Source: Streptomyces sp. SUK 48 (lineage in GTDB: Bacteria > Actinomycetota > Actinomycetes > Streptomycetales > Streptomycetaceae). Taken from it: a DNA stretch of 64,000 nt. A program made the translations under genes and the position numbers. The stretch covers positions 1,860,001 to 1,924,000 of the forward strand of contig NZ_CP045740.1 in NCBI RefSeq assembly GCF_009650765.1. The letters run 5' to 3'. The notes under the pieces are model-generated. The model saw only the letters and a program-made list of their open reading frames with translations. It was not told the DNA's origin and did not search any database. Positions 1-9,282 of the stretch are shown one piece after another; the stretch's first letter is position 1; each line of letters opens with the position of its first letter.

Positions 1-736
1 GCTGGACCGCGTCGCCGCGCCGGTGGTGGCCGGGGACCGGTCCTGGGACGACGAGTGGATCGGTGCCGTGTGCGCCGTCTGCGGGCGGCTCAACCACTGG
101 CCGCGCCCGGAACTGGGCTGCCCCTGCGGCACGGTGCTGTGGATTCCGGCGCTGGAGACGGCCCCGGGCCTGGACCTGGGCGCGGGGCCCCGCGCCCAGC
201 CGTCCCCCGCGCACGCCGAACCGTCCCCCGCCTACACCGAACCCTCCCCCGCCCGCGCCGAACCGTCCCCCGCCCTCGCCGAGCCCGACGCCGCCCGGCC
301 GGAACCGGCCGGGGCCGCCCCGTCCCGCCGTGCCTTCCAGCCGCACGCCGTCCGCACCGCCCGGGACGCCGTCACCGCGACCGCGCTGTATCTGCGCTGG
401 CTCGGGTACGGGGACATCCGGCGCGCCGACCAGCGGCCGGTGCACGGCATCGGGCTCGCCGCCCGGGGGCTGCTCGCCCAGGTGGACCCGACGGTACGGC
501 CCGCCGCGCCCCGGGACGTGGAGTGCCTGTGGCTCACCGCGATGACGGAGTCCGCCGACTGCGTGTACTTCTCCCTCGCCGGGTACGGCGACGCCGCCCG
601 CGCCTGCGCGGACTCGCTCGGCGTACCGCTGTTCGTGCTCGACCTCGCGGGCGTCCCGCAGCCGGTGAACGACCCCGCCGACACCCTGAACACCGACGGC
701 GCCCCGGAGACGGGACGCCGCGCGCGTCGGGGCTGA
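1..736 (+). CDS. restriction-endonuclease-like protein with N-terminal zinc ribbon (5' partial)
   Basis: The frame is already open at base 2, so the true start probably lies before the window; a GTG at 23 is the first internal candidate. The visible protein opens with a CxxC...CxC zinc-ribbon-like segment (CAVCG, then CPCG), followed by a low-complexity linker with several EPSPA-type repeats. The C-terminal ~125 residues resemble the degenerate restriction-endonuclease-like fold common in Streptomyces hypothetical proteins: an Arg/Gln-Val strand (AQVDPTVRP), then a strand-helix unit (YFSLAGYGDAARACADSLG) and a final FVLDL strand. The usual catalytic D-(E/Q)xK residues are not clearly present, so nuclease activity is doubtful. 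It is tail-to-tail with the acyl-CoA synthetase pair, 9 bases away. Family assignment rests on pattern recognition only. Confidence 0.6.
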   Translation, partial: LDRVAAPVVAGDRSWDDEWIGAVCAVCGRLNHWPRPELGCPCGTVLWIPALETAPGLDLGAGPRAQPSPAHAEPSPAYTEPSPARAEPSPALAEPDAARPEPAGAAPSRRAFQPHAVRTARDAVTATALYLRWLGYGDIRRADQRPVHGIGLAARGLLAQVDPTVRPAAPRDVECLWLTAMTESADCVYFSLAGYGDAARACADSLGVPLFVLDLAGVPQPVNDPADTLNTDGAPETGRRARRG

Positions 737-745
737 CCGGGAGGC

Positions 746-2377
746 TCAGCCCCGGTACCGCTCCCGCAGCTCGATCTTCCGCACCTTCCCCGACACCGTC
801 ATGGGGAAGGCGTCGAGGATGCCGAGCCTGCTCGGCACCTTGTAGTGCGCGAGCCGGCCCCGGCAGAAGGCGTGCAGTTCCTCCAGGGTCAGCGGGTCGC
901 CCTCGTCCTGCGGGATCACGCAGGCCAGCACCTCCTCGCCGTACTTCTCGTCCGGCACCCCGACGACCTGGACGTCCCTGATCTTCGGGTGGGCGTAGAG
1001 GAACTCCTCGATCTCGCGCGGGTAGATGTTCTCGCCGCCCCGGATGATCATGTCCTTGATGCGGCCGACGATCTCCACGTACCCGTCCTCGCGCATCACC
1101 GCGAGGTCGCCGGTGTGCATCCAGCGGCCCGCGTCGACGACCTCGGCGGTCTTCTCCGGCTCGTCCCAGTAGCCGAGCATGACGCTGTAGCCGCGGGTGC
1201 ACAACTCGCCCGTCCTGCCGCGCGGTTGGGTGACCCCGGTGGCCGGGTCGACGACCTTGACCTCCAGGTGGGGCAGGACGCGGCCGACGGTCGCGGTGCG
1301 GTGCTCCAGGTCGTCGTCGGTGCGGGTCTGCAGGGACACCGGCGAGGTCTCGGTCATGCCGTAGCAGATGGCCACCTCGGCCATGTGCATCTCGGCGACG
1401 ACCCGCTTCATCACCTCCACCGGGCAGGGCGAGCCCGCCATGATGCCGGTGCGCAGGGTGGAGAGGTCGTACGACGCGAAGTCCGGGAGGTTCAGCTCGG
1501 CGATGAACATGGTCGGGACGCCGTACAGGGACGTGCACCGCTCCCGCTGCACCGCCTCCAGGCTGGCCCTCGGTTCGAAGGACGGGGCCGGGATCACCAG
1601 GCAGGCGCCGTGCGAGGTGGCCGCCAGGTTGGCCATCACCATGCCGAAGCAGTGGTAGAAGGGGACCGGGACGCAGATCCGGTCCTGCTCCGAGTACTTG
1701 ACCAACTCACCCACGAAATAGCCGTTGTTGAGGATGTTGTGGTGGGAGAGGGTGGCGCCCTTGGGGAAGCCGGTGGTGCCCGAGGTGTACTGGATGTTGA
1801 TCGGGTCGTCGCAGGACAACTCCGCTTCCCGGGCCGCCAGTTCGCCGCGGTCACCGGTCTCGCCGCGCGCGGTGAACGCCTCCCAGCCCGGGTCCCCGAG
1901 GTAGACGACCTCGCGCAGTTCGCGGCAGTCGCCGCGGACCTCCTCGACCATGGCCCGGTAGTCGCTGCTCTTGTGGCCGAGGGAGGCGAACAGCAGCCGT
2001 ACGCCCGCCTGGCGCAGGACGAAGCGCACCTCGTGGGTGCGGTAGGCCGGGTTGATGTTGACCATGACGGCGCCGACGCGTGCGGTGGCGTACTGCACGA
2101 GCACCCACTCGGCGCGGTTCACCGCCCAGATGCCCACCCGGTCGCCCTTGGCGACACCGCTCGCCAGCAGGGCGCGGGCGAGCCGGTCCACGTCGGCGTC
2201 GAAGGCGGCGTACGTCCAGCGGCGCCCGGCCGCCACGTCGACCAGGGCCTCGCGGTCCGGCCAGGTGGCGGCCGTACGGGCGAGGTTGGCGCCGATGGTC
2301 TCGCCGAGCAGCGCGGTGGTGCCCGTCCCGTGCGCGTACGACAGCCGCGGGGCGGCCCCCGGAAGTCCCCCGCTCAC
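746..2377 (-). CDS. AMP-binding fatty acyl-CoA synthetase (FadD-type)
   Basis: This is an ANL-superfamily ligase of 543 residues that activates a carboxylic acid, probably a medium or long chain fatty acid, to its CoA thioester through an acyl-AMP. The P-loop motif [11 protein letters not shown] lies near residues 197-207. Near the C-terminus, [20 protein letters not shown] carries the hinge Asp and the A8 motif, and the catalytic Lys is in [11 protein letters not shown]. The start is a GTG overlapping the stop of the upstream synthetase in GTGA, so the two are translationally coupled. Side-by-side synthetases suggest activation of different chain lengths in fatty-acid use. The fatty acid preference is inferred from family resemblance. 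Confidence 0.9.
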   Translation of the reverse strand: MSGGLPGAAPRLSYAHGTGTTALLGETIGANLARTAATWPDREALVDVAAGRRWTYAAFDADVDRLARALLASGVAKGDRVGIWAVNRAEWVLVQYATARVGAVMVNINPAYRTHEVRFVLRQAGVRLLFASLGHKSSDYRAMVEEVRGDCRELREVVYLGDPGWEAFTARGETGDRGELAAREAELSCDDPINIQYTSGTTGFPKGATLSHHNILNNGYFVGELVKYSEQDRICVPVPFYHCFGMVMANLAATSHGACLVIPAPSFEPRASLEAVQRERCTSLYGVPTMFIAELNLPDFASYDLSTLRTGIMAGSPCPVEVMKRVVAEMHMAEVAICYGMTETSPVSLQTRTDDDLEHRTATVGRVLPHLEVKVVDPATGVTQPRGRTGELCTRGYSVMLGYWDEPEKTAEVVDAGRWMHTGDLAVMREDGYVEIVGRIKDMIIRGGENIYPREIEEFLYAHPKIRDVQVVGVPDEKYGEEVLACVIPQDEGDPLTLEELHAFCRGRLAHYKVPSRLGILDAFPMTVSGKVRKIELRERYRG

Positions 2378-4047
2378 CGGAAGTCCTCCTCGCGGTACTC
2401 GTCCGCCGAGCCCTGCGCGGTGGCCTCGCGCAGCTCGATCCGGCGGATCTTGCCGGAGACGGTCTTGGGCAGCGCGCCGAACTCCAGGCGCCGGATTCGC
2501 TTGTAGGGGGCGAGCACCTGGCGGGAGTGCTCGAAGACGGCCTTGGCGGTGTCGGGTCCCGGCTCGTAGCCCTCGGCGAGGACGACGTACGCCTTGGGCA
2601 CCGCGAGCCGCAGTTCGTCCGGCGCGGGCACCACCGCGGCCTCGGCCACCGCCGGGTGCTCCAGCAGCGCGCTCTCCAGCTCGAACGGGCTGATCTTGTA
2701 GTCGGACGCCTTGAAGACGTCGTCGGCGCGGCCGATGTAGGTGAGGTAGCCGTCCTCGTCGCGGGCGGCGATGTCGCCGGTGCGGTAGTAACCGCCCGCC
2801 ATGGCCTCGGCGGTGCGGTCCGGGTCGCCGTGGTAGCCGGCCATCAGGCCGATCGGCGGGTCGGCGAGGTCGAGCGCGATCTCGCCCTCGGCGGCGCCGG
2901 GCGCGCCGGTGACCGGGTCGAGCAGCTCCACCTTGTAACCGGGGCTGGGGCGGCCCATGGAGCCGGTCTTCAGCGGCTGGCCCGGGGGGTTGGAGACCTG
3001 GACGGCGGTCTCGGTCTGGCCGAAGCCGTCCCGGACGGTCAACCCCCAGGCCCTGCGCACCTGTTCGATGACCTCGGGGTTGAGCGGCTCACCCGCGGCC
3101 ACCACCTCGCGTGGCGGCGTGCGCAGTTGGCCGAGGTCGGCTTGGATGAGCATGCGCCACACGGTCGGTGGGGCGCAGAAGGTGGTGACCCCGGCGCGGT
3201 CCATCTCGGCCATCAGCCGGCCCGCGTCGAACCTCGTGTAGTTGAAGATGAAGACGGTCGCCTCGGCGTTCCACGGGGCGAACAGGTTGGACCAGGCGTG
3301 CTTGGCCCAGCCGGGCGAGGAGATGTTCAGATGGACGTCACCGGGCTCGAGGCCGACCCAGTACATGGTCGCCAAGTGGCCGATGGGATACGAGACATGG
3401 GTGTGCTCGACCAGCTTGGGGCGGGCGGTGGTGCCCGAGGTGAAGTAGAGCATCAGCGGGTCGTCGGAGCGGGTGGGCCCGTCGGCCGTGAAGCCCGCGG
3501 GGGCGTCGTACGCGTCCTCGTACGGCAGCCAGCCGTCCGCCGGGGTGCCGCCGACCGCGATCCGGGTGTAGGCGCCGGGCACCTCGGCGAACTTGGCGGC
3601 GTCCTCGGCCCGTACCAGCACATGCCGGACCCGGCCGCGCTCGACGCGGTCGCGCAGGTCGGCGGGGCCGAGCAGCGGGGTGGCCGGGATGACGACCGCG
3701 CGCAGCTTCATCGCGGCCAGCATGACCTCCCACAGCTCGGCCTGGTTGCCGAGCATGACGAGGAGGCGGTCCTCGGCGGCGACGCCCCGCGCGCGCAGCC
3801 AGTTCGCGATCCGGTCGGAGCGCTCGGCCAGCTCGGCGAAGGAGAGCCGGACCTCGCGGCCGTCCTCCTCCACGATGTGCAGGGCGGTGCGGTCGTTGCC
3901 GGCGGCGATCACGTCGAACCAGTCCAGCGCCCAGTTGAAGTGCTCCGGCCGGGGCCACGCGAACCCGTCGTAGGCGCTGGCATAGTCCTCGCGGTGTGCC
4001 AGCAGGAAATCCCGTGCGTCCCTGAAGGCATCGGTCGCCGTCGTCAT
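2374..4047 (-). CDS. AMP-binding acyl-CoA synthetase (medium-chain/ACSM-like)
   Basis: This is a second AMP-forming acyl-CoA ligase of 557 residues. The adenylation P-loop reads [15 protein letters not shown], and the C-terminal segment [20 protein letters not shown] is typical of acetyl/medium-chain (ACSM-like) ligases. The closing [11 protein letters not shown] contains the catalytic Lys. I chose the ATG at 4047 because AGGAGGA sits six bases upstream; a longer frame to 4095 has no ribosome site. It is the first gene of a two-gene unit with the FadD-type ligase and is divergent from a GAF-LuxR regulator that probably controls it. Acetate, propionate or branched acids are possible substrates. 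Confidence 0.88.
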   Translation of the reverse strand: MTTATDAFRDARDFLLAHREDYASAYDGFAWPRPEHFNWALDWFDVIAAGNDRTALHIVEEDGREVRLSFAELAERSDRIANWLRARGVAAEDRLLVMLGNQAELWEVMLAAMKLRAVVIPATPLLGPADLRDRVERGRVRHVLVRAEDAAKFAEVPGAYTRIAVGGTPADGWLPYEDAYDAPAGFTADGPTRSDDPLMLYFTSGTTARPKLVEHTHVSYPIGHLATMYWVGLEPGDVHLNISSPGWAKHAWSNLFAPWNAEATVFIFNYTRFDAGRLMAEMDRAGVTTFCAPPTVWRMLIQADLGQLRTPPREVVAAGEPLNPEVIEQVRRAWGLTVRDGFGQTETAVQVSNPPGQPLKTGSMGRPSPGYKVELLDPVTGAPGAAEGEIALDLADPPIGLMAGYHGDPDRTAEAMAGGYYRTGDIAARDEDGYLTYIGRADDVFKASDYKISPFELESALLEHPAVAEAAVVPAPDELRLAVPKAYVVLAEGYEPGPDTAKAVFEHSRQVLAPYKRIRRLEFGALPKTVSGKIRRIELREATAQGSADEYREEDFR

Positions 4048-4122
4048 CCGTCGTCCTCCTATGTTCCCGACCATTGCCGGGCGGCTCCCTGGCATCGTCT
4101 AATCCGTGATGCAGGTCTCACT

Positions 4123-4168
4123 ACCCCCGAACGGGGGTGTGGTCCCTGTGCGCACGGGGGTGTGGTCC
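4123..4168. promoter_or_regulatory. candidate operator: inverted and direct repeats upstream of GAF-LuxR gene
   Basis: Two overlapping symmetries sit between the divergent acyl-CoA synthetase and GAF-LuxR genes. One is an inverted repeat, ACCCCC-GAAC-GGGGGT (4123-4138). The other is a direct repeat of ACGGGGGTGTGGTCC at 4131-4145 and 4154-4168, 23 bases apart, about two helical turns. This fits a site for a dimeric regulator acting on both genes, probably the adjacent GAF-LuxR protein. No binding data are implied. Confidence 0.45.
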
Positions 4169-4198
4169 GCACATCAGCCGCACCGAAGGAGCGATGAG

Positions 4199-5065
4199 GT
4201 GACAGCAGAGGCCGTCAGGGTGGTGGAGATCCGCGGTGCGCTGCTCCGGCTGCGGCGCGCGACGGGGCTGCCGGTCGCCTTCGGCGGGCTGGTGGAGCCC
4301 GGCCGGCCGCAGGTGCGCATCAGCGAGCTGAGCGGCACGGCGACGGCCGCGCTGCGCTCGCTCGCGGTGAGCTCGGGCAGCGGACTGGGCGGCAAGGCGG
4401 TGGCACTGGCCCGGCCGTGCGCGGTGACGGACTACTCCAGCTCCCGGCACATCAGCCACGAGTACGACATCCCGGTGGCCGCCGAGGGCATCCGCTCGGT
4501 GCTCGCGGTGCCGGTGGTGGTACGGCGCCGGGTGCGCGGGGTGCTCTACGGCGCGCTGCGTTCGGCCCAGCCGCTCGGGGACCGGGCACTCGGCGCGGCG
4601 ATGGCGGTGGCCCGGGACGTGGAGCGGACGCTGATCCTGCGGGACGAGGCGTGGGAGCTGCTGACGGCGACCGGGCGGGTACCCCTGGACGGCGCGACGG
4701 CGCGGCCGTGCGGGGGCCCCGAGACCGGTGCCGGTACGGGCGCCTGGGAGCAGGTGCGGGAGGCGCACGCGGCGCTGCGGGCGCTCGCGCCCCGGATCGC
4801 CGATCCGGTCCTGCGGGCCGATCTGCTCGCCGCCTGCGGCCTGTTGACGGCGCCTCGGCCGGCGGACGGACCGGCTCTGGCGCCGCGTGAACTGGACGTG
4901 CTGTCCTGGGTGGCGGCGGGGGCGACCAACGCCGCGGTGGGCGAGCGGCTGGGGCTGCGCCCGGAGACGGTGAAGGGCTATCTGCGTTCGGCCATGCGGA
5001 AGTTGGGCGCACACACGCGGGGGGAGGCGGTGACCGCGGCACGCAGGGCGGGGCTGCTTCCGTAG
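4199..5065 (+). CDS. GAF-domain LuxR-family transcriptional regulator
   Basis: This 288-residue DNA-binding regulator has an N-terminal GAF-like sensory domain (roughly residues 5-155) and a C-terminal LuxR helix-turn-helix (ELDVLSWVAAGATNAAVGERLGLRPETVKGYLRSAMRKLGA). The GTG at 4199 has AAGGAG at 4186-4191; the frame runs further upstream to 4106 but would cover the repeat region and lacks a ribosome site. There is no receiver domain, so ligand or redox sensing by GAF rather than phosphorylation is expected. It lies divergent from two acyl-CoA synthetases, a common arrangement in Streptomyces, and probably controls them. The ligand is unknown. Confidence 0.85.
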   Translation: MTAEAVRVVEIRGALLRLRRATGLPVAFGGLVEPGRPQVRISELSGTATAALRSLAVSSGSGLGGKAVALARPCAVTDYSSSRHISHEYDIPVAAEGIRSVLAVPVVVRRRVRGVLYGALRSAQPLGDRALGAAMAVARDVERTLILRDEAWELLTATGRVPLDGATARPCGGPETGAGTGAWEQVREAHAALRALAPRIADPVLRADLLAACGLLTAPRPADGPALAPRELDVLSWVAAGATNAAVGERLGLRPETVKGYLRSAMRKLGAHTRGEAVTAARRAGLLP

Positions 5066-5140
5066 CCTCCCGAGACATGAAGGAAACCTTCCCATTCATG
5101 CGCGGATGCTTTGAATTTCCTCATGCTTGACCGTTTGTTA

Positions 5141-5190
5141 TTTCCCTCACCACGGCTTCCGTCCGTGTTTCAAGGATCGTTGCCTAGAAT
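5141..5190 (+). promoter_or_regulatory. promoter region of the LAL regulator gene
   Basis: A -10-like TAGAAT lies at 5185-5190, about 35 bases before the likely start. TTTCCCTCAC at 5141-5150 repeats a motif that also occurs upstream of the trypsin gene downstream, and a related TTTCCTCA lies at 5116-5123. No good -35 is visible at standard spacing, which would fit an activator-dependent or alternative-sigma promoter. Confidence 0.4.
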
Positions 5191-5226
5191 TTGGTCCGGA
5201 CACGACATACGAGGGGAGCGGTGACC

Positions 5227-8049
5227 GTGCGACGGGACTTCCAGGAGTCTGCCCGATGCCGCTCGGACCTGGTCATCGGCCGCGAGGAAGTGCGCGCCGC
5301 CGCCCGTGCCCGACTCGCCTCCGGCGGCAGTGTGCTGCTCCACGGACCGGCCGGAATTGGGAAATCGACCATCCTGCGGGCATTGGCCGAGGAATACGCC
5401 GCGCGTGCGCACATCGTGCTGCGCTGCTCGGCGACCGAGTCCGAATCCCACCTTCCCTTCCTCGCCCTCGCCGACCTCCTCGGCCTGGTCCTCGACGACG
5501 TCTGCCCGCAGCTGCCCGCCGCCCAGCGCACCGCGCTGGAATCGGCGCTCACCGGCCGCGGCGAGTCCAGCCTCCAGCGCGACGGCCTGGCCCTGCGCCT
5601 CGCGGTGCTGTCCGCGCTGCGCGCGCTCGCCGTCCGCGGCCCGGTCCTGGTCGTCGCCGACGACCTGCAGTGGCTGGACCCCGCGAGCGCCGAACTGCTC
5701 GGCTTCGCCGCCCGCCGGCTCGGCGGCACCCCGGTCCAACTGCTGTGCGCGGTACGGACGGAGGGCCAGGACAGCCAGGAGTACGACGGCCATCTGCGGT
5801 CCTGCCCGCCGGACACCCTCGCCGTACGGCTCGGGCCGCTCTCGCACGCCCGGATCGCCGAACTGCTCGGCCACCGCGGCCACGGCGGGCTGCCCCGCTC
5901 CACGGTCCGCGAGGTGCACCGCACCAGCGGCGGCAACCCGCTGTTCGCGCTCGAACTCGGCCGCGCCCTCGCCGAGAGCCGCACCCCGCCCCGGCCCGGC
6001 GAGCCGCTGCCGGTGCCCACCTCGCTGCGCGCCCTGGTGCTCAGCCGCCTGGACATGCTCTCCGTGGAGGCCCGCCGCACCCTGCTGGTGGCCAGCGCCG
6101 GCGCCCGGCCCACCCCGTCGCTGCTGCACGCGGCGGGCCGGGAGAACGCCGAGGCGGAGTGCGCCCAGGCCGCCGAACTCGGGCTGCTGGCAACGGAGTC
6201 GGACGCGCCCGCCGTACGCTTCGCGCATCCCCTCATCTCCGCCGCGCTGTACGCGGAGGCGCCCGCGCAGGAACGGCGGGCCGCGCACGCGGCGCTGTCC
6301 ACGGCCGCCTCCGACCCCATCGAGCGGGCCCGGCACCTCGCCCTCGCCACCACCGGCGCCGACCCCGAGGTCGCCGCGCGGCTCGCCGAGGCCGCCGCCC
6401 TCGCCCGGGACCGCGGCGCCCCCTCGGTCGCCGCCCAGCTGGGGCTGCTGGCCGCCCGGCACACCCCGGTGGACAGCGTGCCCAGCCCGGAGGAACGCCG
6501 GCTGAGCGCCGCCGAGGACGCCATCACCGCGGGCGAGGTGGACCTCGCCCGGGACATCGCCCGCGAGGTGCTCAAACGGGCGAGCGTGCCCGCCGAACGG
6601 GTGCGTGCCTGGATCATCGTCATCGACACCGCGGGCCACACCATGGCCGAGGTCGACGCCCTCTTCCCGCAGGCCCTCGCCGACGCCGGCGACGATCCGC
6701 GGCTGCTCGCCCTGGTCCACTACCAGCTGGGCTGGCGGGCGCTGATCGTGGAGGGCGACTTCACCGCCGCCCGCGACGCCGCCGCGCACGCCGCCGAGCT
6801 GGCCGCGCGGAGCAAGGACCGGCGCACCGAGCTGCTCGCCCTCGCCTTCCAGGCGCAGACCGAGACCCTGATGGGCCATCCGGAGGCGCCGCGCACCATC
6901 AAGCGGGCGCTGCGCGAACCCCAGGACCCGCGGGTGGCCTGGCATCACAACGGGGCGGGCAGCGCCCGGTTCCGCTGGCTGGTCATGGGCGACCAGCTGG
7001 CCGAGGCCCGGGCCACCGTCACCGGGCTGCTGCGCGAGGTGCGCCGGCGCGGCTCGGTGGAGAGCGAGGTGCACTTCCTGCGCGGCCTCGCCGAGACCGA
7101 ACTGCGCGCCGGGCACTGCGGCCGTGCCCTCGACCTCGCCCGGGACAGTCTCAAGCTGGCCCGGGACTCCGGGATCGGCGAGACCGCCTCGGCGATGCTG
7201 ACCTCGCTCGCGGAGGCGTCCGGCGGGGACGTGGACCGGGCGCTCACGCTCGCCCGGGAGGCGGTGGAGCACGCCGAGGGGGACGGCGACCAGATGTACC
7301 TCTCCCGGGCCCTGGGCGCGCTCGGATACGCCCAGTTGGTGGCCGGGGACCCGGCGGGCACCGTGCGCTCGCTGCGCCGGGTGCGCAGCCTGGAGCTGGG
7401 GCTCGGCATCACCGACCCGGCCCGCGGCCGCTGGCAGGGCGACCTCGCCGAGGCACTGGTCCGCATCGGTGAACCCGCCGAGGCGCAGGACGTCATCGAC
7501 AGCGCGCGGGAGCACGCGCTGCGGCTCGGCCGGGAGAGCGTGCTCGCCGTGCTCGACCGCTCCGAGGCGCTGGTGCGGGCCGCGCAGGGCGCGGGCGAGG
7601 CGGCGCTCGACCGGCTGAGGTCGGCTCAGGACCGGCTCGGCAAGCTGGGCTACGGCCTTGAGGAGGCGCGGGCCGCGTTCGCGCTGGCCCGGCTGCGCGG
7701 CCGGCGCCCGGGGCCCGCGGCCTTCGACGAGGCGACCCGGATGTTCCGCCGCTGCCGGGCGCTGCCCTGGCTGCGCCAGGTGGACGAGGCGCTCACCACC
7801 CTCGACGCGGAACCCGCGCGGACCGCGCCCGCCGCCCTGGACGCGCTCGACGTGCTGGACGTCCTGGCCGCGATGGAGCGTCAGGTGGCCGCGCTGGTCA
7901 TGGAGGGTGCCACCAACCGGGAGATAGCGGCCCGGCTGTTCATCAGCGTCAAGACGGTCGAGGCCACGCTCACCCGGGTGTACCGCAAGCTCGGGATACG
8001 GTCGCGGGTCGACATCGTCCGATTGGCCGCAGGTCGGCGCGCGCACTGA
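5227..8049 (+). CDS. large ATP-binding LuxR-family (LAL) regulator
   Basis: This is a MalT-like LAL transcriptional regulator of about 940 residues. An N-terminal AAA/STAND ATPase has a Walker A (HGPAGIGKST) and Walker B (VLVVADDLQWLD). A long Ala/Leu-rich, TPR-like helical middle follows. The C-terminal LuxR helix-turn-helix reads ATNREIAARLFISVKTVEATLTRVYRKLG. Starts at GTG 5221 and GTG 5227 are both possible; I favour 5227 because GAGGGGAG (5211-5218) is then at normal spacing, while a TTG at 5191 directly abuts the -10 and is unlikely. The next gene is a secreted trypsin that shares an upstream motif with this gene, so it is a candidate target. The ligand bound by the helical part is unknown. 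Confidence 0.88.
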   Translation: MRRDFQESARCRSDLVIGREEVRAAARARLASGGSVLLHGPAGIGKSTILRALAEEYAARAHIVLRCSATESESHLPFLALADLLGLVLDDVCPQLPAAQRTALESALTGRGESSLQRDGLALRLAVLSALRALAVRGPVLVVADDLQWLDPASAELLGFAARRLGGTPVQLLCAVRTEGQDSQEYDGHLRSCPPDTLAVRLGPLSHARIAELLGHRGHGGLPRSTVREVHRTSGGNPLFALELGRALAESRTPPRPGEPLPVPTSLRALVLSRLDMLSVEARRTLLVASAGARPTPSLLHAAGRENAEAECAQAAELGLLATESDAPAVRFAHPLISAALYAEAPAQERRAAHAALSTAASDPIERARHLALATTGADPEVAARLAEAAALARDRGAPSVAAQLGLLAARHTPVDSVPSPEERRLSAAEDAITAGEVDLARDIAREVLKRASVPAERVRAWIIVIDTAGHTMAEVDALFPQALADAGDDPRLLALVHYQLGWRALIVEGDFTAARDAAAHAAELAARSKDRRTELLALAFQAQTETLMGHPEAPRTIKRALREPQDPRVAWHHNGAGSARFRWLVMGDQLAEARATVTGLLREVRRRGSVESEVHFLRGLAETELRAGHCGRALDLARDSLKLARDSGIGETASAMLTSLAEASGGDVDRALTLAREAVEHAEGDGDQMYLSRALGALGYAQLVAGDPAGTVRSLRRVRSLELGLGITDPARGRWQGDLAEALVRIGEPAEAQDVIDSAREHALRLGRESVLAVLDRSEALVRAAQGAGEAALDRLRSAQDRLGKLGYGLEEARAAFALARLRGRRPGPAAFDEATRMFRRCRALPWLRQVDEALTTLDAEPARTAPAALDALDVLDVLAAMERQVAALVMEGATNREIAARLFISVKTVEATLTRVYRKLGIRSRVDIVRLAAGRRAH

Positions 8050-8077
8050 GCAGGGCGCCTGTTAACTGAACCGGACC

Positions 8078-8146
8078 GAGGGTTTTCCCTCACCCGACCC
8101 CCTAGGGGGTTCCCTCATTGGGAGCCGAAGGTTCCGGACCTAGCGT
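8078..8146 (+). promoter_or_regulatory. trypsin gene promoter with candidate activator sites
   Basis: TTGGGA (8118-8123) and TAGCGT (8141-8146) are separated by 17 bases and make a good sigma-70-type promoter. Just upstream lie a GAGGG-TTTT-CCCTC inverted repeat (8078-8091), a perfect 14-base palindrome ACCCCCTAGGGGGT (8097-8110), and TTCCCTCA twice (8085-8092 and 8110-8117) with a 25-base offset. The placement against the -35 suits an activator. Confidence 0.5.
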
Positions 8147-8257
8147 AATGGGCGTACCGCTCGCCCGGGTACAGGGGGTCGGACCCACCCCCCACCACCG
8201 TGCACACCCCCCTACCCGTGCGAACCCCCCACCGGTGCAACCCCACTGAGGAGACTC

Positions 8258-9049
8258 ATGTTCGGGACCCCACGTGCCAGACGCACCGCCGCGATCCTGA
8301 CGGCCACCGCCGCCGCCGCGACGACCGCGCTGCTCGCCTCCCCCACGGCGAGCGCCGCTCCCCAGCCCATTGTCGGCGGTACGACGACGACCACCACCGC
8401 GTACCCGTTCGTCATGCAGATCACGGACGCCTCCGGCAGCCAGTTCTGCGGCGGCACCCTGGTGTCCGCCACCAAGGTGGTGACGGCCGCGCACTGCATG
8501 GCCGGCGAGACCCCCGGCGGCGTCCGCGTCGTCGGCGGCCGTACCAAGCTCAACGGAACCGACGGCACGGTGAGCGAGGTCAGCAAGATCTGGGTGAACC
8601 CGGACTACACGGACGCCACCAACGGCGACGACGTGTCCGTGCTGACCCTCTCGACGTCGATGCCGTACAAGCCGGTGTCGTACGTCTCCTCCTCCCAGAC
8701 CGATGTGTACGCGGCCGGTACCACGGCGCGCATCCTCGGCTGGGGCACGACTTCGGAGAACGGCAGCTCCTCCAACCAGCTGCGGACCGCGACCGTACCG
8801 GTCGTGTCCGACGCGAGCTGCCGTTCTGCCTACGGTTCGGACTACGTGCAGTCCGACATGGTGTGCGCCGGGCTCAGTTCCGGCGGCGTAGACACCTGCC
8901 AGGGCGACAGCGGCGGTCCCCTGCTCATCGGGGGCGTCCTGGCAGGGATCACTTCTTGGGGCGAGGGGTGCGCGGAGGCGGGCTACCCGGGTGTCTACAC
9001 CCGGCTGGCCACCTTCTCGGACCAGGTCACCGCACAGGTGAACTCGTGA
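8258..9049 (+). CDS. secreted trypsin-like serine protease (S1 family)
   Basis: This is an extracellular chymotrypsin-fold endopeptidase of 263 residues. A signal peptide runs to about residue 33 (ASPTASA), followed by the short propeptide APQP and the mature N-terminus IVGG, matching the APNP-VVGG organisation of Streptomyces griseus trypsin. The triad is His79 (TAAHC), Asp125 (DDVSVL) and Ser218 (GDSGGP). Asp212 in VDTCQGDSG occupies the S1 pocket position 189, with the SWG and GYPGVYT segments, so cleavage after Arg or Lys is expected. The ATG has GAGGAG upstream. It is preceded by a clear promoter and the LAL regulator gene, which may activate it. Confidence 0.95.
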   Translation: MFGTPRARRTAAILTATAAAATTALLASPTASAAPQPIVGGTTTTTTAYPFVMQITDASGSQFCGGTLVSATKVVTAAHCMAGETPGGVRVVGGRTKLNGTDGTVSEVSKIWVNPDYTDATNGDDVSVLTLSTSMPYKPVSYVSSSQTDVYAAGTTARILGWGTTSENGSSSNQLRTATVPVVSDASCRSAYGSDYVQSDMVCAGLSSGGVDTCQGDSGGPLLIGGVLAGITSWGEGCAEAGYPGVYTRLATFSDQVTAQVNS

Positions 9050-9061
9050 CCCGGAAGATCT

Positions 9062-9078
9062 CCCGAGTACCCCTCGGG
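9062..9078 (+). terminator. short hairpin after the trypsin gene
   Basis: CCCGAG-TACCC-CTCGGG forms a six-base-pair stem 12 bases after the trypsin stop. There is no U-tract, which is common for Streptomyces terminators. The remaining ~200 bases before the patatin gene show no other feature. Confidence 0.35.
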
Positions 9079-9282
9079 TAAGGCCAGGGGGGCGTTGCGA
9101 GCGACCACGAGCAGCCCGCAGCGCCCCCCTCTCCACGTCCGGCGGCCCCGCACGCGCACCGTGCCGTCCGATCCTTCCCGGGCCTTTACCCGCCGCCGAC
9201 CTTGGACGCGGGTTGCGGAGGGAAGGGTTCCTCCCGGCGCCGGCGCGGCCGGTGCGCTGTCGAGGAGGCTGGAGGGGCAGTG

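Noticed and set aside
2080..4197. 705-residue plus-strand frame opposite the acyl-CoA synthetases
   Set aside because: Antisense shadow; no domain, no ribosome site, and the opposite strand codes for a clear enzyme.
5170..8046. 958-residue minus-strand frame opposite the LAL regulator
   Set aside because: Antisense shadow with His/Gln/Gly-rich composition; the plus strand has Walker and LuxR motifs.
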